DNA of 64,000 nucleotides from JAAELZ01 sp965223465 (GTDB taxonomy: Bacteria; Pseudomonadota; Gammaproteobacteria; Arenicellales; Poriferihabitantaceae). Under the pieces are notes generated by a model. That model worked only from the letters and a program-made list of their open reading frames with translations. It was not told the origin of the DNA and made no database searches. The position numbers and the translations under genes are program-made. The stretch is from NCBI GenBank assembly GCA_965223465.1, contig OZ245025.1, positions 2,046,001 to 2,110,000 of the forward strand, given 5' to 3'. The first letter of the stretch is position 1, and each line of letters begins with the position of its first letter. Shown in pieces: positions 34,119 through 42,838 of this stretch.

Positions 34119-35366
34119 ATGAAGCATATCATCATTGGCGCCGGACCGGCTGGCGTGACGGCCGCAGAAACCATACGTAACCTGGATTCTGGCGCCGAAA
34201 TCACCCTCATTGGTCATGAGCCAGAAGTTCCATATTCTCGTATGGCGCTCCCTTATTTAATTAAAAAATCGATTGAAGAAGAGGGAACCCATATACGCGT
34301 ATCCGCTACGCATTTTGAAGATCAGAAAATTGATCTATTAAATGCCGAAGTCACTTCAGTCAACGCCGCTGGAAAGCAAGTTGTCGTATCTGATGGTCAA
34401 ACTTTGGGCTATGACAAACTCCTTATCGCAGCTGGTGGTACACCACTTACCCCACCCATAGAAGGCATCGATCTACCCGGCGTGTATCCCTGCTGGACCA
34501 TAGAAAACGCGCGTCAGATCATACAACGTTCGGTACCCGGTTCACACACTGTACTAATCGGTGCTGGCTTTATCAGTACCACCATTGTAGAGGCTTTGGT
34601 CGAAAGTGGTAGTACCCTGACCATTATAGAAATGGAGGATCGACTTATTCCACGTATGATGGATGATAAAGGTGCTGGCATAATTCAAAATTGGTGCGAG
34701 AATAAAGGTGTTACCATTCTGACTTCTGCACGCGTCGAACGCATTGAGCAGACGGGTGAACGCCTTACTGTTTCCATGTCTGGACACGCGCCTGTAGAGG
34801 CAAATTTGGTTATTTCGGCGACGGGTGTTAAGCCCAATATAGATTTTCTTAGCCAAACCGATATCGAACTTGATCTCGGTATTGTCGTAGACGAATTTCT
34901 GATGAGCAGCGACCCCCACATCTATGCAGCTGGTGACGCCGCGCAAGCGCCTGATTTACTGGAAAAACGGAAAACGGTTATGGCTATTCAACCAGTTGCG
35001 GTTGAGCACGGCCGTTTGGCCGCGCATAATATGGTCAATGGTAATACCTATTCCTGGCATGGTAGCATCAATATGAACGTGCTTGATATGCTTGGGCTGG
35101 TTTCTTGTTCATTTGGACTTTGGGAAGGTGTTGATGGAGGTGACAGCGCCGTGCTGCACCAGCCTGATCAGCATAAATATATTCAGTTGCAGTTTGACGA
35201 AGACCGATTAATCGGCGCCAGCAGTGTCGGGTTTACCGATCACGTCGGTGTGTTTCAAGGTCTAATTCAAGGCAAGGTTGCGCTAGGTGAATGGAAGCAA
35301 AAACTGATTGAAGATCCTACGCTCATTATGCAAGCCTGGATAGGTAGCACCCAAGGAACTGCATAA
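34119..35366 (+). CDS. aorC: FAD/NAD(P)-dependent reductase of the aldehyde oxidoreductase
   Basis: 415 residues with a two-dinucleotide-binding pyridine nucleotide-disulfide reductase fold: IIGAGPAGVTAAETI for FAD, HTVLIGAGFISTTIVEAL for NAD(P), and the second FAD motif IYAAGDAAQAP. No redox-active CxxC. In AOR clusters such a subunit passes electrons from the polyferredoxin to NAD+. Encoded 62 bp after the LysE gene on the same strand. Confidence 0.82.
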   Translation: MKHIIIGAGPAGVTAAETIRNLDSGAEITLIGHEPEVPYSRMALPYLIKKSIEEEGTHIRVSATHFEDQKIDLLNAEVTSVNAAGKQVVVSDGQTLGYDKLLIAAGGTPLTPPIEGIDLPGVYPCWTIENARQIIQRSVPGSHTVLIGAGFISTTIVEALVESGSTLTIIEMEDRLIPRMMDDKGAGIIQNWCENKGVTILTSARVERIEQTGERLTVSMSGHAPVEANLVISATGVKPNIDFLSQTDIELDLGIVVDEFLMSSDPHIYAAGDAAQAPDLLEKRKTVMAIQPVAVEHGRLAAHNMVNGNTYSWHGSINMNVLDMLGLVSCSFGLWEGVDGGDSAVLHQPDQHKYIQLQFDEDRLIGASSVGFTDHVGVFQGLIQGKVALGEWKQKLIEDPTLIMQAWIGSTQGTA

Positions 35367-35459
35367 TGCGAAATATGAATGGGCAGACACAGACATCACT
35401 AAGTAAGTACCAGCTATACATCTAGGCGTTTTATTTATCAGGATAAATAGATTTAGAGT

Positions 35460-35711
35460 ATGAAAATAACGCTTAAACTGTATGCCTCGCTCATGCAGTA
35501 TCTACCAGAAACAGATCAACGCCACGCAGTTGATATTGAAATTGATCCATCCGATTCACCCCATCAAGTGATTGCCAAAATGGGTATTCCCAAAGAATTG
35601 GCGCATCTGGTTATCGTCAACGGTATCTTTGTTTGTGATCAAGCGCGTGATCAGCCTCAGTTCAAGGATGGAGATGTGCTGGCAATTTGGCCCGAGGTTG
35701 CGGGTGGTTGA
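35460..35711 (+). CDS. aorD: MoaD/ThiS-family sulfur carrier
   Basis: 83 residues, ubiquitin-like fold, ending in AGG-type diglycine (WPEVAGG), the residue thiocarboxylated for sulfur transfer. AOR operons commonly encode such a protein, thought to help build the tungsten pyranopterin. It overlaps the next gene by 8 bases. Confidence 0.87.
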   Translation: MKITLKLYASLMQYLPETDQRHAVDIEIDPSDSPHQVIAKMGIPKELAHLVIVNGIFVCDQARDQPQFKDGDVLAIWPEVAGG

Positions 35712-36030
35712 AAAATCTCATGCTTTTAGTTTATCGGTCCCCGAAAGCTTTGAACGCGATATGGGCTATAGTGAGAAAGAGTTTTTTAGAGTGCTGCCCG
35801 CTGCCATTGGTGAATACCAATATATAAAAAATGGGCTCGAAGTCGAGGTTACGCATCCAGACAAACCCCACTCCCTAAAATTAACTCTCTCTGTGCTTCC
35901 CGACCGCCAGCTTGGTGCTGTTCGCATCCAAAGAATTGGCGTGCAGTTTGCTTTTACGAATATGAGCACAGATGAGCGCCTTACATTTATGCGCAGGTTT
36001 GATCGGCGGTTTCAACGCGGTGGCGGCTAA
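35704..36030 (+). CDS. Small hypothetical protein of the AOR operon, GTG start
   Basis: 108 residues from a GTG at 35704 that overlaps the MoaD-like stop codon by 8 bases (GTGGTTGA), a tight coupling that supports this start; the upstream part of the frame lies inside the MoaD-like gene. Soluble, no membrane segment, ending FMRRFDRRFQRGGG. It is in the place of the last, poorly characterised gene of AOR operons, possibly a cofactor-maturation helper. No family recognised. Confidence 0.65.
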   Translation: MVEKSHAFSLSVPESFERDMGYSEKEFFRVLPAAIGEYQYIKNGLEVEVTHPDKPHSLKLTLSVLPDRQLGAVRIQRIGVQFAFTNMSTDERLTFMRRFDRRFQRGGG

Positions 36031-36416
36031 AGTTAGTTTTTGCCCGTAAGGGCCTTCAACATCAGATAAAAGTCACCCTTGTTGGGTGAGCCCGCTGCAT
36101 TACACCCTGGCCAATCAATAAAAACACCAAAATAATTAAGGTATCAGCTTGGTATACCTTACCTCTCGTAGATATTTTTATCTCGCAGTGAGTAGAATTT
36201 ATGATACAATTTTTTGCTTGCCAGGCTCGGATCACTATAGAAAACTAACCGAAAAGCCGCATTCAGAACCAAAGAGGAGAGCTAATCATAAGCCAATTAA
36301 TTTCTTGGCCAACAGAACACCTGTCATTAATTTATCAGTTTTTCGGGACCCGGCCGACCCCAAAAACTTACCTAGATTGAATCGGCCTTAATTATTCATT
36401 AGAAAGAGAAGTCATT
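36031..36416. other. Intergenic region before the TAXI TRAP genes, with GGTATACC palindrome
   Basis: 386 bp without a supported gene. It contains a hairpin TCACCC-TTGTT-GGGTGA near 36070-36090. It also contains an operator-like element, AAGGTAT...TTGGTATACCTT (36138-36160), with a perfect GGTATACC palindrome. GntR-type regulators often bind such sites ahead of transporter operons, but no regulator gene lies nearby. The gap probably holds the promoter of the TAXI genes. Confidence 0.45.
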
Positions 36417-37382
36417 ATGAAAAAAAGATTCCAAATATTACCTGCACTTGCACTTATTGCAGCCTCCTTCACTCTTTCGACTGTATCCAATGCAGCTGAA
36501 AGGATTGTGTTTGGCGGCGGCCCTGCTGGCGGGACTTTCCAGGTCGTTGCGAACGCCATCCAGGTCTATGGGCCGGTCAAAGACTCAGAAGACTATACCG
36601 TAAAAGCACAATCATCTGCAGGCTCCATCGAAAACTTAAGAAAAGTTAACCAGGGCAAGTCCGATTTTGGTGTGGTTTACTCAGGCCATGTTTATCTTGG
36701 TCGTGAAGGGCGCTTGAAAAACGACACGAATAAATACGAAAATGTCATGGCGGTATCCTACCTTTACGGCGCACCAGCACAATTAGTCGTGCGCAAAGGG
36801 TCTGGCATTAGTAGTGTAAAAGATCTGGAAGGCAAGAAAGTCGGTGTGGGTAACGCCGGCTCGGGCGCTTTCGCTAACTGCGAGTTATTCTTTACCCACA
36901 TGGGTATTTGGGACAAGATTGAGCGCAATGCCATGGGTTATAACGACGCGGCAAACGCGTTCGGCAACAACCAACTAGACGCTTTCTGGCTGTTCACTGC
37001 CTTCCCAAGTGGCGCTGTTATTCAAGCTGCGCAAACCAATGACATCGACTTAATCGATCTGGGCGCAGATGCCGAAGCAAGTGGTTTTTACGATGAGTAT
37101 CCTTATTTTGGCCAACTGGCGGTTCCAAGTGGCACCTATAAAGGTGTAGATAAAGAAACCCCTTCATTTCAGGATTCTGCGCTTTGGGTTGCCAATGCCG
37201 ACGTCTCTGCCGATATCGTTTATGACCTGCTTTCAAAAATATATACCGATGAAGGCTTGGCATACATGAAAGAGCAAAAGAAAACTTTTAAGGAAATGGC
37301 CATTGAGACTGGTGCCAACGGTATCGTAACTCCCATGCATCCAGGCGCTGAAAAGTTCTGGAAGGAAAAAGGCATTCTGTAA
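36417..37382 (+). CDS. TAXI-family TRAP solute receptor
   Basis: 321 residues. A Sec signal peptide (MKKRFQILPALALIAASFTL, cleavage near SNAAE) is followed by the TAXI signature GGGPAGGTFQVVANAIQ and KVGVGNAGSGAFAN. Periplasmic receptor for the fused permease encoded next. Ligands of TAXI receptors include glutamate-like and other small acids; the ligand here is unknown. Confidence 0.88.
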   Translation: MKKRFQILPALALIAASFTLSTVSNAAERIVFGGGPAGGTFQVVANAIQVYGPVKDSEDYTVKAQSSAGSIENLRKVNQGKSDFGVVYSGHVYLGREGRLKNDTNKYENVMAVSYLYGAPAQLVVRKGSGISSVKDLEGKKVGVGNAGSGAFANCELFFTHMGIWDKIERNAMGYNDAANAFGNNQLDAFWLFTAFPSGAVIQAAQTNDIDLIDLGADAEASGFYDEYPYFGQLAVPSGTYKGVDKETPSFQDSALWVANADVSADIVYDLLSKIYTDEGLAYMKEQKKTFKEMAIETGANGIVTPMHPGAEKFWKEKGIL

Positions 37383-37398
37383 AATCAGCCTTTGAACC

Positions 37399-37434
37399 AA
37401 GTGCAGACAGCCGCTTGGGCTTCTGTCTGCACTT
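37399..37434 (+). terminator. Perfect 12-bp stem-loop between receptor and permease
   Basis: AAGTGCAGACAG and CTGTCTGCACTT are exact reverse complements around a 12-base loop. No T-run follows (AATCCAGC), so it likely protects the receptor mRNA end or weakens readthrough, giving more receptor than permease. Confidence 0.6.
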
Positions 37435-37480
37435 AATCCAGCTCCTTCTAACAGGAAAAACAATAATCTGAGGAATCGCT

Positions 37481-39208
37481 ATGTATGGCAAACTGAACCG
37501 AATTGAACAATTCGCATTCGATGCACTAGCCGTTTTTCTCGTTTTATTTTATTCCTACTCGGCGGTGCTCGAACCCGCCGCCACTCAGTATCACCGCGGG
37601 ATATATGTCATCATTACTTATATCCTGGCTTTTTTGTTATATAAATCAGAATCCACCATAGGAAGAGTGGTCGACTATCTACTGATCTTCCTTTCTATCG
37701 TCACCATCGGATACTGGATATACAATTTTGAAATCATTAATTACCGCGCCGGTGCGGAAACCACACTTGACAAGGCGATGGCCGTCGTGGGGGTATTAAT
37801 CGGCATTGAGTTAGCCAGACGGGTGGTTGGAACCGTATTTGTAATCATCGGGAGCATTATGCTGCTTTACGGCGTATACGGAGAGTATGCGCCTGAGCTG
37901 ATTTCCCATGCGGGAGATACCTTCCCGGATCTGGCCACCAGTATTTTTTATAAAAGTGATGGTGTATTTGGCATTATGGCGAATGTGCTCGCCACTTATG
38001 TTGTGCTTTTCGTTATTTTCGGTGCTTTTTTAGAAAAATGTGGCGCACACCGGTTTTTTATGGATTGGCCCATGGCCGCAGTAGGACACAAAATTGGCGG
38101 ACCAGGTAAAGTATCGGTTATCGCCAGCGGCTTATTTGGCTCAATTTCTGGAAGCGCCATTGCCAATACGGTCTCAACCGGCGCATTCACCATTCCCTTG
38201 ATGAAAAAAGCGGGATTCAGACCACACGTCGCAGGGGGTATTGAACCGGCTGCGTCAATCGGTGGGATGTTTATGCCACCAATCATGGGGGCTGGTGGAT
38301 TTATCATGGCTGAACTGACTGGCCTACCCTATTCGCAGATCATGCTGGTTGCGATATTTCCCGCTTTTATGTATTTTTTCAGCGTCTTCGTGATGGTGCA
38401 TTACGAGGCCAAGAAGCACAATATTGTTGGCGAAAAAACGGAAGAAAGTGCGAGTGTTATTTTTCGGCGCGAGTGGTTCTACCTACTGCCCCTCGTAACC
38501 ATCACCATATTAATGCTAATGGGCTATTCACCGGGCTATGCGGCGATCCTCGGTGTGGTTTCCTGTATTATTGTCAGCTGGTTTCGCACCGATACCCGTA
38601 TTGGGCCAAAGCAATTTGTCGAAGCTTCCCGAGCGGGCGCGGAAGCCAGCCTTAAAATCGGGGCGACCGTTGGGGTCATCGGCATTATTATAGGTGTGCT
38701 TACTTACAGCGGATTGTTGCTCACCTTTGCCGATATCGTGATCGAACTGGCTGACGGCAAGCTGTTTCTAACAATTTTGTTGATTGCGCTGGTCTCGCTA
38801 ATCCTGGGCATGGGCGTACCGGTGACTGCAGCCTATCTGATCACCGCCGTGGTCGCGGTACCCGCACTAACGCATTTGGGGGTCAATCCATTGGCTGCAC
38901 ATATGATTGTTTACTGGCTGTCGCAGGATTCGAATATCACTCCACCAGTCTGCATCGCTGCCTTCGCGGGTGCGACCATTGCCAAAGCACATATGTGGAA
39001 AACGGCATTTACCGCGTTCAAGTTCGCCAAGTTTCTGTATCTAGCGCCATTCCTTTTCGGCTATGTGCCAGGTTTCTCTCTGAACGGCAGTACGACGGAC
39101 ATCGTTGTCGCCTTTGCACTCATTTTGGTAGGTACTTATGCCTATTCTTGGTTGCTAAGTGGCATTTGGTTGAGTTGGTTTAAGCGCAAGGCGCCCGAAC
39201 AAGCCTAA
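37481..39208 (+). CDS. TRAP transporter fused 4TM/12TM permease (TAXI type)
   Basis: 575 residues with about 15-17 hydrophobic helices. The N-terminal DctQ-like part is fused to a DctM-like part that contains ASGLFGSISGSAIANTVSTG and PAASIGGMFMPPIMGAGGF, and later LGMGVPVTAAYLITAVV. Fusion of both permease units is characteristic of TAXI systems. Inner membrane, ion-driven uptake. Confidence 0.9.
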   Translation: MYGKLNRIEQFAFDALAVFLVLFYSYSAVLEPAATQYHRGIYVIITYILAFLLYKSESTIGRVVDYLLIFLSIVTIGYWIYNFEIINYRAGAETTLDKAMAVVGVLIGIELARRVVGTVFVIIGSIMLLYGVYGEYAPELISHAGDTFPDLATSIFYKSDGVFGIMANVLATYVVLFVIFGAFLEKCGAHRFFMDWPMAAVGHKIGGPGKVSVIASGLFGSISGSAIANTVSTGAFTIPLMKKAGFRPHVAGGIEPAASIGGMFMPPIMGAGGFIMAELTGLPYSQIMLVAIFPAFMYFFSVFVMVHYEAKKHNIVGEKTEESASVIFRREWFYLLPLVTITILMLMGYSPGYAAILGVVSCIIVSWFRTDTRIGPKQFVEASRAGAEASLKIGATVGVIGIIIGVLTYSGLLLTFADIVIELADGKLFLTILLIALVSLILGMGVPVTAAYLITAVVAVPALTHLGVNPLAAHMIVYWLSQDSNITPPVCIAAFAGATIAKAHMWKTAFTAFKFAKFLYLAPFLFGYVPGFSLNGSTTDIVVAFALILVGTYAYSWLLSGIWLSWFKRKAPEQA

Positions 39209-39264
39209 TACTGTTCATCCTCTGTTGAGCCACTATCACCATTACTTAAGTTAATCAATACACC

Positions 39265-39807
39265 ATGTCTACTGATCAAGCCGCCCCTTTTGTTAGTTTT
39301 AAGAAGATTCTATACGCGACTGATTTGTCTGAAAGTGGTCGCTATGCGTTTCCTTTTGCGGCGGGTATTGCGCACAATCACAAAGCTGAGCTAACCGTAT
39401 TTCATGTGGTGGAAACCGAAAATTTTGAAAAATACCTGACCGGCTATATCAATGAAGAAATGTGGGAGCAGATCAAAAATCGTGACCTGGAAGAAGCACG
39501 CAAGCTATTGATCGACCGCAAAAGAAAAAATGCAGTTATAAAAGAAGATATCGATACTATTTGCCAAGAAACGCTGTCCGCAACCAACGGAGCACCCTGC
39601 GTCAGCTATGATATTAAGGTTAGAAAGGGCGATCCTGCGGTGAAAATTGTTGAAGCAGTAAATGAAAATGGATATGACCTGGTTATCATGGGTAATCATG
39701 GTCGGCGAAGCCTGACCGCTTCGCTCATGGGCGGAACGGCTCGTCGGGTTCTGCATCGATGTCAGGTACCTGTGATTATCGTGCCTCTACCCAAAGAAAT
39801 ACGGTAA
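39265..39807 (+). CDS. Universal stress protein (UspA family)
   Basis: 180 residues. A UspA fold with KKILYATDLSESGRYAF at the start and the ATP-binding tail VIMGNHGRRSLTASLMGGTARRVL, here cited as VIMGNHGRRSLTAS and LMGGTARRVL, which matches the G-2x-G-9x-G(S/T) motif. Usp proteins next to TRAP permeases (like TeaD of the ectoine transporter) tune transporter activity. 56 bp after the permease. Confidence 0.87.
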   Translation: MSTDQAAPFVSFKKILYATDLSESGRYAFPFAAGIAHNHKAELTVFHVVETENFEKYLTGYINEEMWEQIKNRDLEEARKLLIDRKRKNAVIKEDIDTICQETLSATNGAPCVSYDIKVRKGDPAVKIVEAVNENGYDLVIMGNHGRRSLTASLMGGTARRVLHRCQVPVIIVPLPKEIR

Positions 39808-39885
39808 CCTTTTCCAATCATCGAGCCTGACCTGGAATGGTGCACCGCGTAGGCCATGCTATAACCACCTAAAAGCAAAATTCGA

Positions 39886-40500
39886 TTAAACCGGGCAAGC
39901 GTCTAACTCAGCCGCGTATCGAGCCAAGGCCTCTTTGGTATTGAGATTGTGAAACATCTTAGCCTGCGCAGACATATCCACCAAACCCAGAGCGTGCTGC
40001 GAATACCAAACATCGACTTTGCGCATTTTACTGCGTAAAAACTGTTCCAGGCTGGGGTATAAGCAAGTTGGTATGAGCGCGTGAACCGATTGTAAACGCT
40101 GACCATCATGCGCCACCACCAAATCGGTTTGTTGAGTCTGCACCCCCTGCCACATGTTCGCTTGATAGTCAGGCGCAACATAAGGCGCGTCGCATGGAAG
40201 GGTGAGTATGTAGGGCGTCGTAACCGCCTTCATCACGGTTGCGATACCCGCTAAAGGTCCCTGAAAATCGCTGAGCTCGTCTGCAATGACGGGGTAACCA
40301 AACGCCCGATAGCGTGCCAGGTTTTGGTTGGCATTAATGACGATATTGTTATTTTGCGGACGAACTGCATTCAGCACATGCTGAATCAGTGGCCAGCTAT
40401 CCAACTCTACCAAGCCTTTATCCGCTGTTTCCATGCGGCGTCCACGCCCGCCGGCCAGGATAACTACCGTTATCTTCTGTTCAAATTCAGCTTGAAGCAT
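39886..40500 (-). CDS. mobA: Molybdenum cofactor guanylyltransferase
   Basis: 204 residues. The N-terminal nucleotidyltransferase motif ILAGGRGRRMETADKGLVEL (GTP loop) and LTLPCDAPYV (metal-binding Asp) define MobA. It attaches GMP to the pyranopterin, giving the dinucleotide forms of the Mo/W cofactor. Adjacent to the TupC ATPase gene with no gap, hence part of the same minus-strand operon. AOR-family enzymes usually do not need the GMP form, so it may serve other enzymes. Confidence 0.88.
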   Translation of the reverse strand: MLQAEFEQKITVVILAGGRGRRMETADKGLVELDSWPLIQHVLNAVRPQNNNIVINANQNLARYRAFGYPVIADELSDFQGPLAGIATVMKAVTTPYILTLPCDAPYVAPDYQANMWQGVQTQQTDLVVAHDGQRLQSVHALIPTCLYPSLEQFLRSKMRKVDVWYSQHALGLVDMSAQAKMFHNLNTKEALARYAAELDACPV

Positions 40501-41217
40501 CTAAAGCTTGTATGCGGCTACAGAGGAAGGAGGTTTAACTACTTTTAGCTGAGTATCGACGTGTTCAGCTTTTTGCTTAGACGTTTGTTCGATAAGTCTG
40601 CCATCTTCCATACGAAACTCCTGATTGACGATATCGCTTAAGTAAGTTGGTTCATGGCTGGCAATTAACATGGATACCGTGTGTGATTTTAACTCTCCCA
40701 GTAGATGGCCAATTTGTGCGTTGGAGATCGCGTCCAAATGCGCGGTTGGCTCATCCAGTAATAGTATTCGCGGGCGTCTCAATAAAGCGCGCGCGAGCGC
40801 AACCCGCTGGCGCTCCCCACCAGACAAAGTTTTGGCGTCTTCATCTTTAAGATGCGCCAGCCCAACCCATTCTAAGGCCTGATCGACCAGTTGCAGCCGA
40901 TCACCGCGTCCTTTTTTATGCGCGTACATCAAGTTTTGCTTCACACTACCGTGAAACAAATAAGGCGTCTGGTGTAAATACATGACTTGCTCTAGCAAGG
41001 AGGCTTGGCATTGGTTAAACCTGCTGTTGATACCCGCACAAACAATCTCACCTGCGTCCGGTTTCAATAGTCCGGCCATAACTCTGAGTAAGGTTGATTT
41101 ACCGCAACCATTATCACCCGTTAGCAAAATAACTTTGTTGGGATGTATATGCAGTGAGGCATCACTTATTATTTGGCGGCCGCCGAAACCCAGCTTTAGA
41201 TTTTTATATTCAATCAT
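40501..41217 (-). CDS. tupC: Tungstate ABC transporter ATP-binding protein
   Basis: 238 residues. Walker A GDNGCGKST, signature LSGGERQRVALARA and Walker B RILLLDEPTAHLD are all present, followed by the ASHEPTYL switch histidine. The gene is directly joined to tupB (one-base overlap) and mobA. Sulfate or molybdate ATPases are close relatives; the TupA sequence decides for tungstate. Confidence 0.85.
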   Translation of the reverse strand: MIEYKNLKLGFGGRQIISDASLHIHPNKVILLTGDNGCGKSTLLRVMAGLLKPDAGEIVCAGINSRFNQCQASLLEQVMYLHQTPYLFHGSVKQNLMYAHKKGRGDRLQLVDQALEWVGLAHLKDEDAKTLSGGERQRVALARALLRRPRILLLDEPTAHLDAISNAQIGHLLGELKSHTVSMLIASHEPTYLSDIVNQEFRMEDGRLIEQTSKQKAEHVDTQLKVVKPPSSVAAYKL

Positions 41218-41915
41218 CAGGCCAGGCGCCCCTTACCTTGAAAAAAGTGTAATGTCGCGTTGAGCGTAAACGCCATAACCAATAAGACGAAACCCAAAGC
41301 AATGCCCTGCGCAAAATCTCCCTTACGGGTTTCCAGTGCAATGGCGGTTGGAATATTACGCGTATAATGCAAAATATTGCCACCGAGCATCATAGACGCA
41401 CCAACTTCAGCAACAATTCGTCCATACGCCGCTAGTAACGCTCCCCATAAACCAAAACGCGCTTCTTTTGCAATCATCCAGAACGCCTGCAGGCGGGTAT
41501 GGCCCAAAGTACGCGCGGTTTCCCACGCGCGCCTTTCGACTGATTGAAAGGCCGCATGCATCATGGCAACCAGAATCGGAAAAGCCAGGGCAATCTGACC
41601 CATGACCATCGCGGTCTGGGTAAATAGCAGGCGTAAATCACCCAAGGGGCCTTGTCGAGAAAGCAAGAGGTAGAAAGTCAAACCAATGACCACCGCCGGC
41701 ACCGAAAGCAAAGAATTAAATATGGCCACCAACAGGCGACGACCCGGAAAATTCAGATGTGCCAAACCAAACGCAATCGCTATGGCAGGTAACACCGCGA
41801 TCAATAATGCAATCGTCGTGGTTTTAAATGATATACCAATAATTTCCCACACTGCCACATCGCCAGTAAAAACCAGCTGCAATGCATCCAGTGTGACTTC
41901 TACTATACTACTCAT
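41217..41915 (-). CDS. tupB: Tungstate ABC transporter permease
   Basis: 232 residues, about five membrane helices, with the binding-protein-dependent permease segment ETARTLGHTRLQAFWMIAKEA (EAA loop, cited as ETARTLGHTRLQ and FWMIAKEA). The N-terminal ISFKTTTIALLIAVLPAIA is typical of TupB. It lies between tupC (one-base overlap) and tupA (3 bp). Confidence 0.87.
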   Translation of the reverse strand: MSSIVEVTLDALQLVFTGDVAVWEIIGISFKTTTIALLIAVLPAIAIAFGLAHLNFPGRRLLVAIFNSLLSVPAVVIGLTFYLLLSRQGPLGDLRLLFTQTAMVMGQIALAFPILVAMMHAAFQSVERRAWETARTLGHTRLQAFWMIAKEARFGLWGALLAAYGRIVAEVGASMMLGGNILHYTRNIPTAIALETRKGDFAQGIALGFVLLVMAFTLNATLHFFQGKGRLA

Positions 41916-41918
41916 TTT

Positions 41919-42734
41919 CTATTCGGCATTCGGTTTAAATAGCACCTGTCCATTCACCTTATAATCACCAATTAAAGCCTGGCCTTGTTCGCTGTGTAAC
42001 CAGTCAATCAGCTGGCGCCCACCCTCGGTATTTAAATCTGGATAGCGCCTGGGATTAACCAGAATCGCGGCATATTGGTTCAACAAGGGCGGATTACCCG
42101 CAAAAGCAATCTCTAATTCAAGCTTATCATGATATGCCAACCAGGTTCCACGATCCACCATAGTATACGCCTGCAGCTCATCGGCCACTTGTAAGGTATT
42201 GCCCATCCCCTGCCCGGTTTCATGATAAGTTGCTTGATTCGGCATTACGCCTGCCTGCTCCCATAAAAAAAGTTCTTTAATGTGCGTACCAGACTCATCC
42301 CCGCGTGAAATAAACCGCGTTTCAGCATAGGAAAGCGCAGCCATCACCGCATTGATATCGGTCAATTTTTTCAGCCCGGCCGGATCATCCTTAGGACCTA
42401 CAAATATGAAATCATTCACCATAAATTCGACCCGCTCAACCCCGTAACCCGCATCCATAAATTCTAGCTCCGCTGGCTTGGCATGTACCATCAGCACATC
42501 GACATCCCCATCTTTGCCCATGCGCAGCGCCTTGCCAGAACCCACCGCTATTGCGCGTACTTCAATCCCCGAATATTGTTCAAATTTCGGTAATAAATAC
42601 GCGAGTAAACCTGAATTTTCTGTACTGGTGGTCGTCGCCAGCACGACGATTTGATTGCGATCCGATGCAATTGCTGCGCAGCAACTGACCGCCAATAACG
42701 CCACTAGGCCCAACCATTTTACTATTTTAGACAT
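41919..42734 (-). CDS. tupA: Tungstate-binding periplasmic protein
   Basis: 271 residues with a signal peptide ending near AAIAS. The anion site TTTSTENSGLLAYLLPKFE and IAVGSGKALRMGKDGDVDVL, then NDFIFVGPKDDPAGL, match TupA rather than ModA or WtpA. TupA binds tungstate very tightly, which would feed the tungsten AOR encoded 7 kb away. First gene of the tupABC-mobA operon. Confidence 0.88.
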   Translation of the reverse strand: MSKIVKWLGLVALLAVSCCAAIASDRNQIVVLATTTSTENSGLLAYLLPKFEQYSGIEVRAIAVGSGKALRMGKDGDVDVLMVHAKPAELEFMDAGYGVERVEFMVNDFIFVGPKDDPAGLKKLTDINAVMAALSYAETRFISRGDESGTHIKELFLWEQAGVMPNQATYHETGQGMGNTLQVADELQAYTMVDRGTWLAYHDKLELEIAFAGNPPLLNQYAAILVNPRRYPDLNTEGGRQLIDWLHSEQGQALIGDYKVNGQVLFKPNAE

Positions 42735-42763
42735 CGATTCTTGGTTGAAAAATGAGAATGTAA

Positions 42764-42800
42764 ATTAACAAAAAAACCCGCTCAATGGCGGGCTTTTTTA
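42764..42800 (-). terminator. Rho-independent terminator after rpoH
   Basis: Stem CCCGC/GCGGG (42777-42781 with 42788-42792), extendable by flanking A/T pairs, is preceded by AAAAAA and followed by TTTTTT on the plus strand. Read on the minus strand it ends in a run of T, so it stops rpoH transcription and shields tupA. Confidence 0.85.
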
Positions 42801-42838
42801 AGCGACACACAAGGTCGCTCGATCAAGTACAAACGGCG

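Noticed and set aside
36149..36391. Plus-strand 80-residue frame in the gap before the TAXI receptor
   Set aside because: No ribosome-binding site, no recognisable fold, and it overlaps a palindromic control element; more likely intergenic.
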